Assembly: GCA_037718865.1 (NCBI GenBank)
Contig: JBBJMP010000009.1
Span: forward strand, 186,001-250,000
Reading direction: 5' to 3'
Length of the DNA: 64,000 bases
From: JADCRZ01 sp037718865
GTDB taxonomy: Bacteria > Bacteroidota > Bacteroidia > Chitinophagales > Chitinophagaceae
A model generated the notes under the pieces. The model was not told the origin of the DNA, made no database searches, and saw only the letters and a program-made list of their open reading frames with translations. The position numbers and the translations under genes are program-made. Below, piece after piece: positions 23,876-33,704 of the stretch (position 1 is the first letter of the stretch; the number at the start of each line of letters is the position of its first letter).

Positions 23876-26803
23876 ATGAAAAAAATTATTTCTTTATGTT
23901 TTTTTCCGGTTGTCCTTACCCTGATTGTTTCTTCTGTGAACCGTAAAGAATCATCAAAGGCTCAATCCATCACTGCCACAAAGCATACTTTTTTAAAAGG
24001 CCCTGATCTATACCTGCCTGATGACCTGGAAGCAACCTTGTGGGCAGAATCACCTATGTTTTATAATCCTACCAATATGGATGTAGATATAAAAGGCAGG
24101 ATATGGGTTACAGAAGCAGTGAACTACCGGGATTACAATAATGATCCTTCAACATTTCTGCACCATCCCAAAGGAGATAGAATAATGATATTGGAGGACA
24201 CAAACGGGGATGGCATCGCAGACACGTCAAAAGTTTTTGTAGAAGACAGGGACTTAATTTCTCCTGTTGGTATTGCAGTGATTGGAAACAAAGTAGTGGT
24301 TTCTTGCTCGCCTAATATGATCGTTTACACCGATGACAATGGCGATGATGTGCCTGATAAAAAGGAAATTTTTCTTAACGGTTTTGGTGGCAAAGATCAT
24401 GATCATTCTTTACACGCCGTCTGTGCAGGACCCGACGGAAATTGGTATTTCAATGCAGGCAACGCGGGTCCGCATATTGTAACAGACAGGGCCGGCTGGA
24501 CTTTACGGTCAGGAAGCATTTACGTCGGAGGCTCACCTTACAGTAGGGGGAACCAGGGCAATCAAAAAAGCGATGATGGCAAAGTGTGGGTGGGTGGTTT
24601 AGCCTTACGCATAAAACCTGATGGCACGGGCCTTAAAGTAATGGGCCATAATTTCAGAAACTCTTATGAGATCATTCCCGACTCTTACGGTAATCTATGG
24701 CAGAACGATAATGACGACCAGGTAGTAACCTGCAGAACCACGTGGTTGATGGAAGGAGGTAATGCCGGATATTTTAGTTCCGATGGAACCCGCTACTGGC
24801 ATGCCGATCAGCGCCCGGGACAAGATATTTTCAACGCGCATTGGCACCAGGATGATCCCGGCGTAATGCCTGCAGGCGACCGTTCGGGCTCTGGCGCCCC
24901 ATCAGGAATAGTAATAAATGAAAGCGATATTTTAGGAGAACATTACCTGGGCCTGTTATTAAGTGCAGATGCCGGAAGAAACGTAGTATTCGGCTATTAC
25001 CCTGCATTGAAACGATCGGGTTATGACCTGGGCAAAAGAAGCAATTTCATTAGTTCACTGGTTGAAGACAACAAGGGGTATGTCTGGAACGATTCTGTTC
25101 AGAATCAACGCGAAGAAAAATGGTTTCGACCCAGTGATGTGACCATTGGCACCGATGGAGCCATTTATGTAACTGATTGGTACGACCCTGTAGTCGGAGG
25201 CCACCAGATGAAAGATCAGAAAGGATACGGACGGATTTATCGCATCTCACCTAAAAACAAAAAACTTACAGCACCTCAAATAGACCTAAACACAGTCAGT
25301 GGGCAATTATTGGCGCTGAAAAGCCCGGCAATTAATGTGCGTAACCAGGGGTTTGAAAAATTAAGGCAGCAAGGCGACCAATCCGTACAAACGGTTAAGT
25401 CATTACTTGCTGATAAAAACTACTATATCCGGGCAAGAGCCGTATGGTTACTGGCACAGTTAGGACAAGCAGGTGAAGCCGAAGTCGTGAAAGTATTGAA
25501 TTCTACTGATCCACAGCTGAGAGCTACAGCGTACCGGGCCTTACGCCAGTCTGTAACTGACATATTGCCCTACGCCGCAAGAATAGCCTCTGACAGCTCA
25601 GCCTTTGTCAGAAGAGAAGTAGCGGTTTCGCTCAGCGGCCTTCCTTTTGAAAAGACAAAAAATATTTTTATTGAACTGATTAAAAGTTTTGATGGAGAAG
25701 ATCGCTGGTATCTGGAAACCCTGGGAACAGGGCTGCAGGGTCATGAGCCGGAAATGTATGCTGAAGTAATAAAATTGTTCGCAGAAAACAAGCCTGCTTC
25801 CCAATGGAATAACCAGATGACAGCTCTTGCCTGGCGCTTGCACCCAGTAGAAGCAGTAAAGGATTTAACGGCAAGGGCAAATGATGCCTTGCTGTCAGCC
25901 AATGAACGGCAGGCTGCGTTAACTGCCTTATCTTTTATAAATGATAAAACTGCTGCTGATGCAATGGTTAACCTCTCTAAAAGTAAATTACAAGACGTCG
26001 CTGAGCAGGCAGCTTACTGGCTTTCTTTTCGGCAAACTAACGACTGGTACACATTGCTTGATTGGAGCAAATTGAGTCTTAACACGGGTTATGAGAGAAA
26101 GCTGGCTCAAATGAAAGTAAAAAAAGAAATCATCCTTGATGAACATCAATCGACATATGAACGCAGGAACCGTGTGCAGCAGATGGCTGCAGATTCTGTT
26201 GGTGCCCAGTTATTGATTGGCCTGGCGGCAGAAAAAAGATTACCTGAATTAATGGTACCGTTTGTAGAAGAAAAAATATTTAAAAATCCTGACGCTTCTA
26301 TCAGGGTGCTGGCAGGTAGCTACTTTAAAAGACCAGGTGCAGGAAAAGTGTTTCCTATACAGGAAATCTCAAACCTACCTGCAGATGTAAAACGAGGAAA
26401 AGCAATATTTACGGGTCATTGTTCCTCTTGTCATAAAGTGAGTAATGAAGGGAATACCATTGGCCCTGATCTGACTACCATCGGAAAAAAATTTGATAAG
26501 ACAGCACTACTGGATGCTATCATTAACCCAAGTGCAGCAATTGTTTTTGGTTATGAACCCTGGCTGATAAGTACTAAAGATGGGGAATCGCTCTATGGGT
26601 TTCTCCTGTCGGAAAATAAAGAAACCCTTGTAATAAAAGATATATCCGGACAAAAACACGTCATTCGCATAAGTAAAATAAGTTCAAAGATCAGGCAGGA
26701 AAAAAGCTTTATGCCTGATCCCGTTGATGGTGGACTGACAGAACAAAACCTTGCCGATGTAGCACGATATTTATTAAACGTGCGTAATGGTTCACAACAC
26801 TGA
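23876..26803 (+). CDS. PVC-type cytochrome/membrane-bound dehydrogenase protein (975 aa)
   Basis: A signal peptide is followed by a beta-propeller of the sorbosone/glucose dehydrogenase-like type (LEATLWAESPMFYNPTNMDV, DTNGDGIADTSKVF, VWVGGLALRIKPDGTG). Then comes a HEAT-like helical repeat region (about 490-800) and a C-terminal cytochrome c with CSSCH near residue 850 and a possible Met ligand in FMPDP. Such proteins are thought to oxidise sugars or glycosides and pass electrons to heme. Acting with the adjacent isomerase, it may form a 3-keto-sugar step. Confidence 0.9.
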   Translation: MKKIISLCFFPVVLTLIVSSVNRKESSKAQSITATKHTFLKGPDLYLPDDLEATLWAESPMFYNPTNMDVDIKGRIWVTEAVNYRDYNNDPSTFLHHPKGDRIMILEDTNGDGIADTSKVFVEDRDLISPVGIAVIGNKVVVSCSPNMIVYTDDNGDDVPDKKEIFLNGFGGKDHDHSLHAVCAGPDGNWYFNAGNAGPHIVTDRAGWTLRSGSIYVGGSPYSRGNQGNQKSDDGKVWVGGLALRIKPDGTGLKVMGHNFRNSYEIIPDSYGNLWQNDNDDQVVTCRTTWLMEGGNAGYFSSDGTRYWHADQRPGQDIFNAHWHQDDPGVMPAGDRSGSGAPSGIVINESDILGEHYLGLLLSADAGRNVVFGYYPALKRSGYDLGKRSNFISSLVEDNKGYVWNDSVQNQREEKWFRPSDVTIGTDGAIYVTDWYDPVVGGHQMKDQKGYGRIYRISPKNKKLTAPQIDLNTVSGQLLALKSPAINVRNQGFEKLRQQGDQSVQTVKSLLADKNYYIRARAVWLLAQLGQAGEAEVVKVLNSTDPQLRATAYRALRQSVTDILPYAARIASDSSAFVRREVAVSLSGLPFEKTKNIFIELIKSFDGEDRWYLETLGTGLQGHEPEMYAEVIKLFAENKPASQWNNQMTALAWRLHPVEAVKDLTARANDALLSANERQAALTALSFINDKTAADAMVNLSKSKLQDVAEQAAYWLSFRQTNDWYTLLDWSKLSLNTGYERKLAQMKVKKEIILDEHQSTYERRNRVQQMAADSVGAQLLIGLAAEKRLPELMVPFVEEKIFKNPDASIRVLAGSYFKRPGAGKVFPIQEISNLPADVKRGKAIFTGHCSSCHKVSNEGNTIGPDLTTIGKKFDKTALLDAIINPSAAIVFGYEPWLISTKDGESLYGFLLSENKETLVIKDISGQKHVIRISKISSKIRQEKSFMPDPVDGGLTEQNLADVARYLLNVRNGSQH

Positions 26804-26859
26804 TTGTTGAAGTTCTATTTCTGTAAAATATTTATATTGCTTCTCTAACTGCCTGGTAT

Positions 26860-28191
26860 ATGAATAAACGAAAAGTCTTTCTCTGGAGTATCGTCGTTGC
26901 GCTTGGCGGCTTTCTTTTTGGTTTTGATACAGCCGTAATTTCAGGTGCAGAACAATCCATTCAAAAATTCTGGAACCTTAACACATTTCAGCATGGGTTA
27001 ACGGTATCCATTGCCCTCGTCGGTACGGTAATAGGCGCTTTGCTAGGAAATATACCGTCCGACAGATGGGGAAGGAAAAAAACATTGATATTAATTGCTG
27101 TATTGTACCTCGTTTCCTCCCTGGGCACGGCACTTGCCACAAACTGGTATGTATTTCTCGTTTTTCGTTTTATGGGCGGCCTTGGAGTAGGTGCATCCTC
27201 AGTGGCAGCGCCTATATATATATCCGAAATTTCTCCTGCAGGATCCAGGGGACGACTGGTGGCCCTGTTTCAATTCAATGTAGTGCTTGGCGTTCTTATC
27301 TCTTATTTCTCCAACTACCTCATTGGCCAGGGAGGCGAAACATCGTGGAGGTGGATGTTGGGTGTTCAGGCTGTTCCATCACTTCTATACCTGATCCTGT
27401 TGCGATTTGTTCCTGAAAGTCCGAGATGGTTAATGTTAATAAAAGGTAAGGTAGATGAAGCAAGGAAAGTATTCAAGATTATTAATCCTCAACATTACGA
27501 GCAGGAATTAGAGGCCATTCAGAAAAATAATCAGGAAGAGATCGAAACTGGTTTAGCAGGTACGCTGCTATCAAAAAAATATAAATTTCCTATCTTTCTT
27601 GCGGTCGTGTTTGCTTTTTTTAACCAGGTATCCGGCATTAATGCAATTACTTATTATGCGCCGCGTATTTTCGAAATGACCGGCCTGGGCAGGGAGTCCT
27701 CGTTACTGTCTACCGTGGGCCTGGGTGCGGTAAACTTCATCTTCACCCTTATTGCTGTTAATGTAATAGATAAGATAGGAAGGAGGACATTGATGCTAAT
27801 CGGCTCTTTTGGCCTGATTGCCACATTGGGCCTGGTATCATTTGTATTTTACAGTGAACAATTCAGCGGCTGGGCAATAACAATTTATTTATTGGTTTAC
27901 ATTGCATTTTTTGCTTTCAGTCAGGGAGCCGTTATCTGGGTATTTATTTCTGAGATCTTTCCAAATCAGGTCAGAGCCAAAGGACAAACGCTGGGAAGCT
28001 TTACGCATTGGATCATGGCAACGCTGATTGCCTTCTCTTTTCCTATGCTGGTCGAGAAACTGGGTGGTGGCAATATCTTTCTGTTTTTTTGTATAATGAT
28101 GATAATCCAACTGTTGTTTGTCTGGAAGATCATGCCGGAAACAAAAGGAAGATCACTTGAGCAGATAGAACGATCCCTGGTTTTGCATTAA
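26860..28191 (+). CDS. MFS sugar porter (sugar:H+ symporter)
   Basis: A 443-residue, 12-helix transporter of the sugar porter family. The family signatures are present: GGFLFGFDTAVISG, SDRWGRKK (loop 2-3), PESPRWL (end of helix 6), QVSGINAITYYAPRIF (helix 7) and PETKGRSLEQIE at the C-terminus. It would import a mono- or disaccharide over the inner membrane. It follows the cytochrome/dehydrogenase gene by 56 bp and converges on the GH32 gene. The substrate (fructose, xylose or another) cannot be set by sequence. Confidence 0.93.
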   Translation: MNKRKVFLWSIVVALGGFLFGFDTAVISGAEQSIQKFWNLNTFQHGLTVSIALVGTVIGALLGNIPSDRWGRKKTLILIAVLYLVSSLGTALATNWYVFLVFRFMGGLGVGASSVAAPIYISEISPAGSRGRLVALFQFNVVLGVLISYFSNYLIGQGGETSWRWMLGVQAVPSLLYLILLRFVPESPRWLMLIKGKVDEARKVFKIINPQHYEQELEAIQKNNQEEIETGLAGTLLSKKYKFPIFLAVVFAFFNQVSGINAITYYAPRIFEMTGLGRESSLLSTVGLGAVNFIFTLIAVNVIDKIGRRTLMLIGSFGLIATLGLVSFVFYSEQFSGWAITIYLLVYIAFFAFSQGAVIWVFISEIFPNQVRAKGQTLGSFTHWIMATLIAFSFPMLVEKLGGGNIFLFFCIMMIIQLLFVWKIMPETKGRSLEQIERSLVLH

Positions 28192-28245
28192 CAAAACCCA
28201 ACCTTTATGTACTGCCTGCATTACCCCAATGAAACAGGATGTGAT

Positions 28246-29766
28246 TTAATACCAGATATTCTTTAGATGAGAAAACGATAATTTTTTTATGGTAACATTG
28301 TCTGCTGATTGAACAGTTATTTTATTGTACGGTGTACTGGGAAAGAAAATTTCAGTCATTACGCTTAACCCATCATCAGCAAATAATTCAATGGAACTCA
28401 CATCTATAATCAGTGAAAGGTTCATTGACTTTGCATCGGTTAAGCGAGGCGCTACATGTTTGCCAGCGAAGTTTTTATGAAAGTCAACTTTACCTGATCT
28501 TGTCCGGTCCGTATAATATTGCCGCTGCTTTACATCATATCCTAAGACTACTTGTTCACCCAGATCGTTAGATAGTACGATAGAAAAATCGCGTATCTCT
28601 TCCAAACGCATATCGATGCGCCCCGGAATAGGCGTTTTATTTGTTTTTGTTGACAGACTATAGCTTTTAATAATCTGGACGTTTTGAGCAACTATCGGCT
28701 GCGACTCAATGTTACTGAGCTCACGAACCGGTTGCGAAATCACAAAAATATCATTGCCAACACGGTTTAATTTCAATTCCCGTGGTATCGTCATAGCGCT
28801 CCGCCACCGTGCGGTTGGCACCACGTTGGCATATTGCCAATTGCTCATCCAGCCCAGGAAAATTTTCCGGTTACCTGTATTAAACCAGGTGACACCCGCA
28901 TAATTATCAGTGCCGTAATCTACCCACCTTGTGTCCGTGTGAGCAGGAACGAAATTTTTACCGTCAAACTGGCCTATAAAATACTGTGTGGCCGATCCAC
29001 CGTTCGGCCCTCCCGGATTTATGCTGCACATCAACACCCAGATTTTCTCTCCTTTAAGCTCAAGGTAAAAAAGGTCAGGGCATTCCCATGTTCCACCGTG
29101 GGCGCCGGCTTCTTTGCCGAACTCACTTTCTTTTATCCAGTTCTTTAAGTCTTTGGACGAATAGAATGTTACCCGGTCTTTTGTGGCTACTGTCATTACC
29201 CATTTTTGCCCCGTTTCGTACCAGATCACCTTTGGATCACGGAAATCTCTAGTGCCAGGGCTTTTTACTACGGGATTGTTTGCGTATTTCGTCCAGGTTT
29301 TTCCTTCGTCAAGGCTATAGGCAATGCTTTGGTATTGCGAAGAATCTAATTTTTCTTTTGGAGCTTTATAATTAATATGCGTAAAAATTGCCACAAGGGG
29401 TATCTTTCCGTTTTTACCAAAGCCCGATGTGTTGTTGGCATCGACGACAGCGCTGCCGGAAGCCATGAGACCCAGACTGTCGGGCGAAAGGGCTACCGGC
29501 CCTTCAGTCCAATGCACCAGATCTTTACTGGTGGCATGTCCCCAGTGGTTCGGCCCCCATACAGTGCTATCCGGATAATACTGGAAGAACAAATGATACA
29601 CGCCTTTATAAAATACCATCCCGTTGGGATCATTCATCCAGTTTGCTTTCTGGGAGAAATGAATCTGGGGACGATGCATTTCATGGTATAGGGATTGACC
29701 GGTTAGCTGCTGCAGAAATGCACTGGTAACAAAAGTGATTACATATACATATTTTGTGGCTTTCAT
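28246..29766 (-). CDS. Glycoside hydrolase family 32 (fructanase/levanase/inulinase)
   Basis: Signal peptide, then the GH32 five-blade propeller. The nucleophile is Asp46 in WMNDPNG, the transition-state stabiliser lies in FRDPKV and the acid/base in WECPDLF. The C-terminal beta-sandwich ends near SIELFADDGLSVMTE. Length of 506 residues is usual. It removes fructose from levan, inulin or sucrose outside the cytoplasm. An operator-like palindrome at 29892-29903 lies 126 bp upstream, between this gene and the divergent Gfo/Idh gene. Confidence 0.95.
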   Translation of the reverse strand: MKATKYVYVITFVTSAFLQQLTGQSLYHEMHRPQIHFSQKANWMNDPNGMVFYKGVYHLFFQYYPDSTVWGPNHWGHATSKDLVHWTEGPVALSPDSLGLMASGSAVVDANNTSGFGKNGKIPLVAIFTHINYKAPKEKLDSSQYQSIAYSLDEGKTWTKYANNPVVKSPGTRDFRDPKVIWYETGQKWVMTVATKDRVTFYSSKDLKNWIKESEFGKEAGAHGGTWECPDLFYLELKGEKIWVLMCSINPGGPNGGSATQYFIGQFDGKNFVPAHTDTRWVDYGTDNYAGVTWFNTGNRKIFLGWMSNWQYANVVPTARWRSAMTIPRELKLNRVGNDIFVISQPVRELSNIESQPIVAQNVQIIKSYSLSTKTNKTPIPGRIDMRLEEIRDFSIVLSNDLGEQVVLGYDVKQRQYYTDRTRSGKVDFHKNFAGKHVAPRLTDAKSMNLSLIIDVSSIELFADDGLSVMTEIFFPSTPYNKITVQSADNVTIKKLSFSHLKNIWY

Positions 29767-30098
29767 TTCATTAAGTTTCTATAAAGTAATGACTCATTTC
29801 ATCTGTTTATATCGAAGCTGAATATGTTTTCAAGTACCGGAGTTTTCACACTGAAGAGAAAAACAAAAAAAGGAATACCAAATTAAATAATTTAAACGAT
29901 TAAGCAAGATTTTTCTATAAATTTGTTTTAGCATGGAATGGCACGGTTTGCTAGCTGCTTAGCGACCAATTTCTCCTTCCTGAAATAATCCTTACCATTT
30001 TTTTTAACGCATCGTCTACTCCGTATAAATGTTAAATGAATGCGGAACATCCGGTCGATCACGGCTTATATCTAACGGTTTAATAAGAAATAAAAGTT
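29767..30098. other. Divergent promoter region, GH32 / Gfo-Idh operon
   Basis: The 332 bp between the two divergent starts contain the palindrome at 29892-29903 and a weaker CTAACGGTTTAA at about 30073. No ORF or RNA gene is seen. Confidence 0.6.
29892..29903. promoter_or_regulatory. LacI-type operator O1
   Basis: TTAAACGATTAA, a near-palindrome within TTTAAACGATTAAGC. The same word recurs at 37068, 41262 and 41428 (the latter two on the opposite strand), all in intergenic DNA near the LacI gene at 36032. Confidence 0.65.
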
Positions 30099-31175
30099 AT
30101 GAAAAAGGAGGAAAAACGTTTAAGGGTAGGTGTTTTAGGATGTGGAACTATTTCACAGGCTGCTCATTTCGAATCCTGCCGTAAATCGCGCAATGTTGAA
30201 TTATATGCTATATGTGATGTTGCAGTGGATCTGTTGGAAAAGATGTCCGTAATTCATGATGTCCGGACTACATATAACAACTATGACGAGATGCTGGCAG
30301 ACCCCCGGGTAGAAGCCGTTATCATTGGAATAGCCGATCAGTTTCATGTTCCGGCTGCATTAAAAGCCGTTGAGGCAGGCAAGCATGTGCTGATTGAAAA
30401 ACCATTGGGTGTAACCATAGAAGAGTGTGAGCAGTTAAAAAATAAAGTAAAGTCATCAGGCCTGGTTTTCCAGGTTGGTAATATGAAACGCTTTGACCAG
30501 GGTATTGCTTACGCACAACAGTTTATTAAGGAAGAGATGGGACAAATTCTCGCCCTGAAAGCATGGTATTGCGATAGCACGTACAGATATACGCTCACAG
30601 ATAATGTAATGCCGGTAATTGAACAAAGTGCCAAAGCAAAAAAACCCGAAGGGAATCCGAAGCTCGATAAGGAACGCTATTATATGCTTACACATGGCAG
30701 TCATTTAGTAGATACCGCAAGATTTTTAGGCGGAAACATTTTAAGCGTTCAAGCCTGGCACGTTGAAAAGTACGGTGCATATAGCTGGTTTGTGATATTG
30801 GAGTATGAAAACGGAAGTATGGGTCATTTGGACTTAACAATAGCCGTTCGTATGGATTGGCACGAGGGGTTTGAAGTGTATGGCGAATACGGAAGTGTTG
30901 TAGCTAAAACGTACAATCCCTGGTTATTTAAATCCAGCGATGTCAATGTGTTTTCGTCTAAAGACCATGTTTACCGGCGGCCGTTGGGTGAGGATGGGCA
31001 TTTTTACAAATTACAGGTAGAAGGGTTTGCCGATGTTATCTTACACCAGACCCCTATGCACGGGGCCACAATAGAGGATGGCATTGCTGCCATGCGGGCC
31101 ATGGTAGCCATTTCCAGGTCGGTAAAAGAAGGTAAAAAAATAAGGCTGGAAGATGTTGCCGGAGGAGTAAAATAA
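30099..31175 (+). CDS. Gfo/Idh/MocA family sugar dehydrogenase
   Basis: A 358-residue cytoplasmic NAD(P)-dependent oxidoreductase. The Rossmann motif GVLGCGTISQAAH lies at residues 11-23 and the family motif EKPLGVT at about 99. The C-terminal substrate domain follows, with SHLVDTARFLGG. Members oxidise or reduce sugars, inositols and sugar acids. It is the first gene of a six-gene operon (to 35948), 6 bp before the next, and probably makes the keto intermediate on which the rest acts. Confidence 0.92.
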   Translation: MKKEEKRLRVGVLGCGTISQAAHFESCRKSRNVELYAICDVAVDLLEKMSVIHDVRTTYNNYDEMLADPRVEAVIIGIADQFHVPAALKAVEAGKHVLIEKPLGVTIEECEQLKNKVKSSGLVFQVGNMKRFDQGIAYAQQFIKEEMGQILALKAWYCDSTYRYTLTDNVMPVIEQSAKAKKPEGNPKLDKERYYMLTHGSHLVDTARFLGGNILSVQAWHVEKYGAYSWFVILEYENGSMGHLDLTIAVRMDWHEGFEVYGEYGSVVAKTYNPWLFKSSDVNVFSSKDHVYRRPLGEDGHFYKLQVEGFADVILHQTPMHGATIEDGIAAMRAMVAISRSVKEGKKIRLEDVAGGVK

Positions 31176-31181
31176 TCTGTT

Positions 31182-32033
31182 ATGAATATTGGAATTTTTG
31201 CCAAGACATTTTTGCAGCCCTCTCTGGAGGGGGTGTTGGATAGCGTTTGTGAATATGGATTAAACCAAATTCAATTCAACATGTCTTGCGCCGGCCTTTC
31301 TTCTTTACCGGACCATATTGATCCCGTTATTGCACAAACGATTCAGCACGAGACCCACATCCGTAACATCCAGATCGCCGCCGTTTCCGGAACGTTTAAT
31401 ATGATCCATCCTGACGTAGCCGAACGCCAATTGGGCCTAAACAGATTGCGTACCCTTGCAAGGGCTTGTAAAGACATGGGAACATCGGTGATAACCTTAT
31501 GCACCGGTACCCGCGACCCTGATAACATATGGCGAAAGCATCCCGCTAACTCAGACAGCTCTGCATGGAAAGACCTGTTGGAAACAATGGAAAAGGCTAT
31601 CGGGATTGCCGAAGACTACAGCCTGACGTTAGCCTTCGAGCCTGAAGCGGCAAACGTGATTGACACGGCAGAAAAGGGACAAAAGCTATTAAATGAAGTC
31701 CGATCTGACCACCTCAAAGTCGCAATGGATGCTGCTAACCTGTTTCAAATCCATAATGTAAAGCGTATGAAGGAGACTATGGAAAACGCATTTCATTTAC
31801 TAGGGAGTGATATAGTGATTGCACACGCCAAGGACATTGTAATCGATATTGACGACCTGGAGTTTAAAGCTGCAGGAAAAGGTTTGCTGGACTACGATAC
31901 ATACCTGACCCTGTTGGAAGCTTACAACTTCAGGGGGCCGCTAATTTTGCACGGCCTGGAAGAGCAGGAGGTAGAAACGAGCATACACTTTTTAAAACAG
32001 AAACTATCTCTTATTAAACGGGAAACCGCATAA
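31182..32033 (+). CDS. TIM-barrel sugar phosphate isomerase/epimerase
   Basis: A 283-residue cytoplasmic AP_endonuc_2 protein without signal peptide. Metal-binding steps are visible in LAFEPEAANVID, LKVAMDAANLF and IVIAHAKD, and the chain ends near LILHGLEEQEV. Relatives isomerise keto-sugars or inosose compounds. It starts 6 bp after the dehydrogenase stop and is followed by the hydrolase after 1 bp, so it is tightly coupled in the operon. Confidence 0.9.
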   Translation: MNIGIFAKTFLQPSLEGVLDSVCEYGLNQIQFNMSCAGLSSLPDHIDPVIAQTIQHETHIRNIQIAAVSGTFNMIHPDVAERQLGLNRLRTLARACKDMGTSVITLCTGTRDPDNIWRKHPANSDSSAWKDLLETMEKAIGIAEDYSLTLAFEPEAANVIDTAEKGQKLLNEVRSDHLKVAMDAANLFQIHNVKRMKETMENAFHLLGSDIVIAHAKDIVIDIDDLEFKAAGKGLLDYDTYLTLLEAYNFRGPLILHGLEEQEVETSIHFLKQKLSLIKRETA

Positions 32034-32034
32034 G

Positions 32035-32838
32035 ATGCCATACTTTGAACATAACGAATTACTGTTTCATTATATTCAAACCGCTCAGGGAAAACCTTTC
32101 ATTTTTCAGCACGGCTTAGGTGGAAGTGTGGACCAAATAATAAAAATATACTCTCCACCAGCGGGCGTAAAGCTTGTTTCCTGTGATTTCAGGGCGCATG
32201 GGAAGACGGCAACTGGCTGGAGTGACCAACTCAATTTCAACACTTTTGCTGATGACATCGTAGCGCTTATGGATCACCTCCACCTGGATCAGGCGATCGT
32301 TGGCGGAATATCAATGGGGGCTGCCGTTGCACTGAATTTCGTTCTGCGTTACCCAGCTCTGGCCTCCGGACTGATCCTTGTCCGGCCAGCATGGCTGGAT
32401 GGACCAATGGAAAAAAAATTCAACGAAATATTCAAGCTCATTGCACAATTGGTACGGGAGTACGGACTTGAAGCCGGTCGTCAACTATTTATGCATGCTG
32501 ATATCTATATTCAATTATTTAAGGAGTCCCCAGGTACTGCCCAGTCATTCCTTGGACAATTTAATGATGAAAGATTAGCTGAGACCGCGGTAAAGTTTGA
32601 ACGCCTCCCTGACGATTCACCCAGTAAAAACCGGGAAGAATGGAAGAGTCTTACCACTCCAACACTTATTCTTGCAAATAGATCAGATCCTGTTCATCCC
32701 TTTGAATACGGTTTGGAATATTCATCTGCCATAAGCCGGGCTGAATTTAGAGAAATAACACCCAAATCGATAAGCGAAGAACAACACAACAAGGACGTTC
32801 AGAAAAATATAGACTTGTTTATCACTAGTCTGCTATAA
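32035..32838 (+). CDS. Alpha/beta-hydrolase fold protein
   Basis: The 267-residue protein has the oxyanion segment FQHGLGGSVD and the nucleophile elbow GGISMGAA with Ser93. The acid and His would lie near SDPVHP and the C-terminal SEEQHNKD. It resembles lactonase/ester hydrolases of the 3-oxoadipate enol-lactonase kind. Within this operon a lactonase or acyl-ester cleaving step on an oxidised sugar is plausible, but the reaction is inferred. Confidence 0.87.
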   Translation: MPYFEHNELLFHYIQTAQGKPFIFQHGLGGSVDQIIKIYSPPAGVKLVSCDFRAHGKTATGWSDQLNFNTFADDIVALMDHLHLDQAIVGGISMGAAVALNFVLRYPALASGLILVRPAWLDGPMEKKFNEIFKLIAQLVREYGLEAGRQLFMHADIYIQLFKESPGTAQSFLGQFNDERLAETAVKFERLPDDSPSKNREEWKSLTTPTLILANRSDPVHPFEYGLEYSSAISRAEFREITPKSISEEQHNKDVQKNIDLFITSLL

Positions 32839-32876
32839 ATTTTAATGTCATTTTATAAAATTTAAAAACATGAGTT

Positions 32877-33599
32877 ATGAGTATATGGCATGAATTCCCT
32901 GACAATCGTATACTGGCCGAGCTTTCACTTTGGTCAGCCGATTTGGCGAATCTGGCGGAAGAAATAAACCGAATGGACCCGTATGCCGATTTCTATCATA
33001 TTGATACAGCCGACGGACATTTTGCACCCCAGTTTCTTTTTTTTCCTGACCTCGTTGCCCGGCTTCGCCAACTGACCAGGAAGCCGTTTCATGTGCATTT
33101 AATGGTTGACAGTGCCATCCTTTTACATCAAATTGATCAGTTTATTGAAGCCGGCGCGGACATTATTACGATCTGGTACGAGAACGGTGAGGTTGTTCCA
33201 AATGCTCTTGATCAGATCCGCAGTGCAAATCTTACTGCAGGGATGTCTTTGGGATTAGAGACGCCCCCTGAAGTGATCATTCCCTATTTTGATCGCATCG
33301 ACCTCGTTACAATGATGGGAACCCGGGTTGGGGTGAAGGGACAGGACCTGTCGGAACAGGCGTGCACCCGTATGAATGCCATGCGGCAGTTAATTTGGGA
33401 ACACGGTTATTCAGGCAAGATCAAACTTGCGGCGGATGGCGGTAATCGTTCCCATACCGTGCCGGCCTTGCGTGCTGCCGGTGCGGATACAGTCGTTTTA
33501 GGATCGCTGGCCTACGGCAGCCAGAATCTGAAACAAACCTTCGATTGGCTTTGGTCCCTGGCGGGTCCACCACAGGAGCAAGTCAATTTGCACACATGA
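32877..33599 (+). CDS. Ribulose-phosphate 3-epimerase-like protein
   Basis: The 240-residue TIM barrel has the RPE family signs DTADGHFAPQF, KPFHVHLMV, GMSLGLETP and KLAADGGN before a phosphate-binding GADTVVLGS. These place it with ribulose-phosphate/allulose-phosphate epimerases that move a phosphate sugar between C3 epimers. The barrel is divergent from the housekeeping enzyme (the usual DVMDG box reads DTADG), so a different phosphosugar is likely. It sits in the RuBisCO-like operon. Confidence 0.88.
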   Translation: MSIWHEFPDNRILAELSLWSADLANLAEEINRMDPYADFYHIDTADGHFAPQFLFFPDLVARLRQLTRKPFHVHLMVDSAILLHQIDQFIEAGADIITIWYENGEVVPNALDQIRSANLTAGMSLGLETPPEVIIPYFDRIDLVTMMGTRVGVKGQDLSEQACTRMNAMRQLIWEHGYSGKIKLAADGGNRSHTVPALRAAGADTVVLGSLAYGSQNLKQTFDWLWSLAGPPQEQVNLHT

Positions 33600-33704
33600 T
33601 ACCAACGGAAAAATTTCCCTATCTCATCAATGCCGGAAATTATGCTCAAAGAAAGCGCTTAATTAAAATAGTAACACCCATTATAAACAAGTAAAATTCA
33701 ATAT

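Noticed and set aside
30060..30085. Fifth LacI operator (CTAACGGTTTAA)
   Set aside because: The spacing and half-site differ from the four good copies; could be chance.
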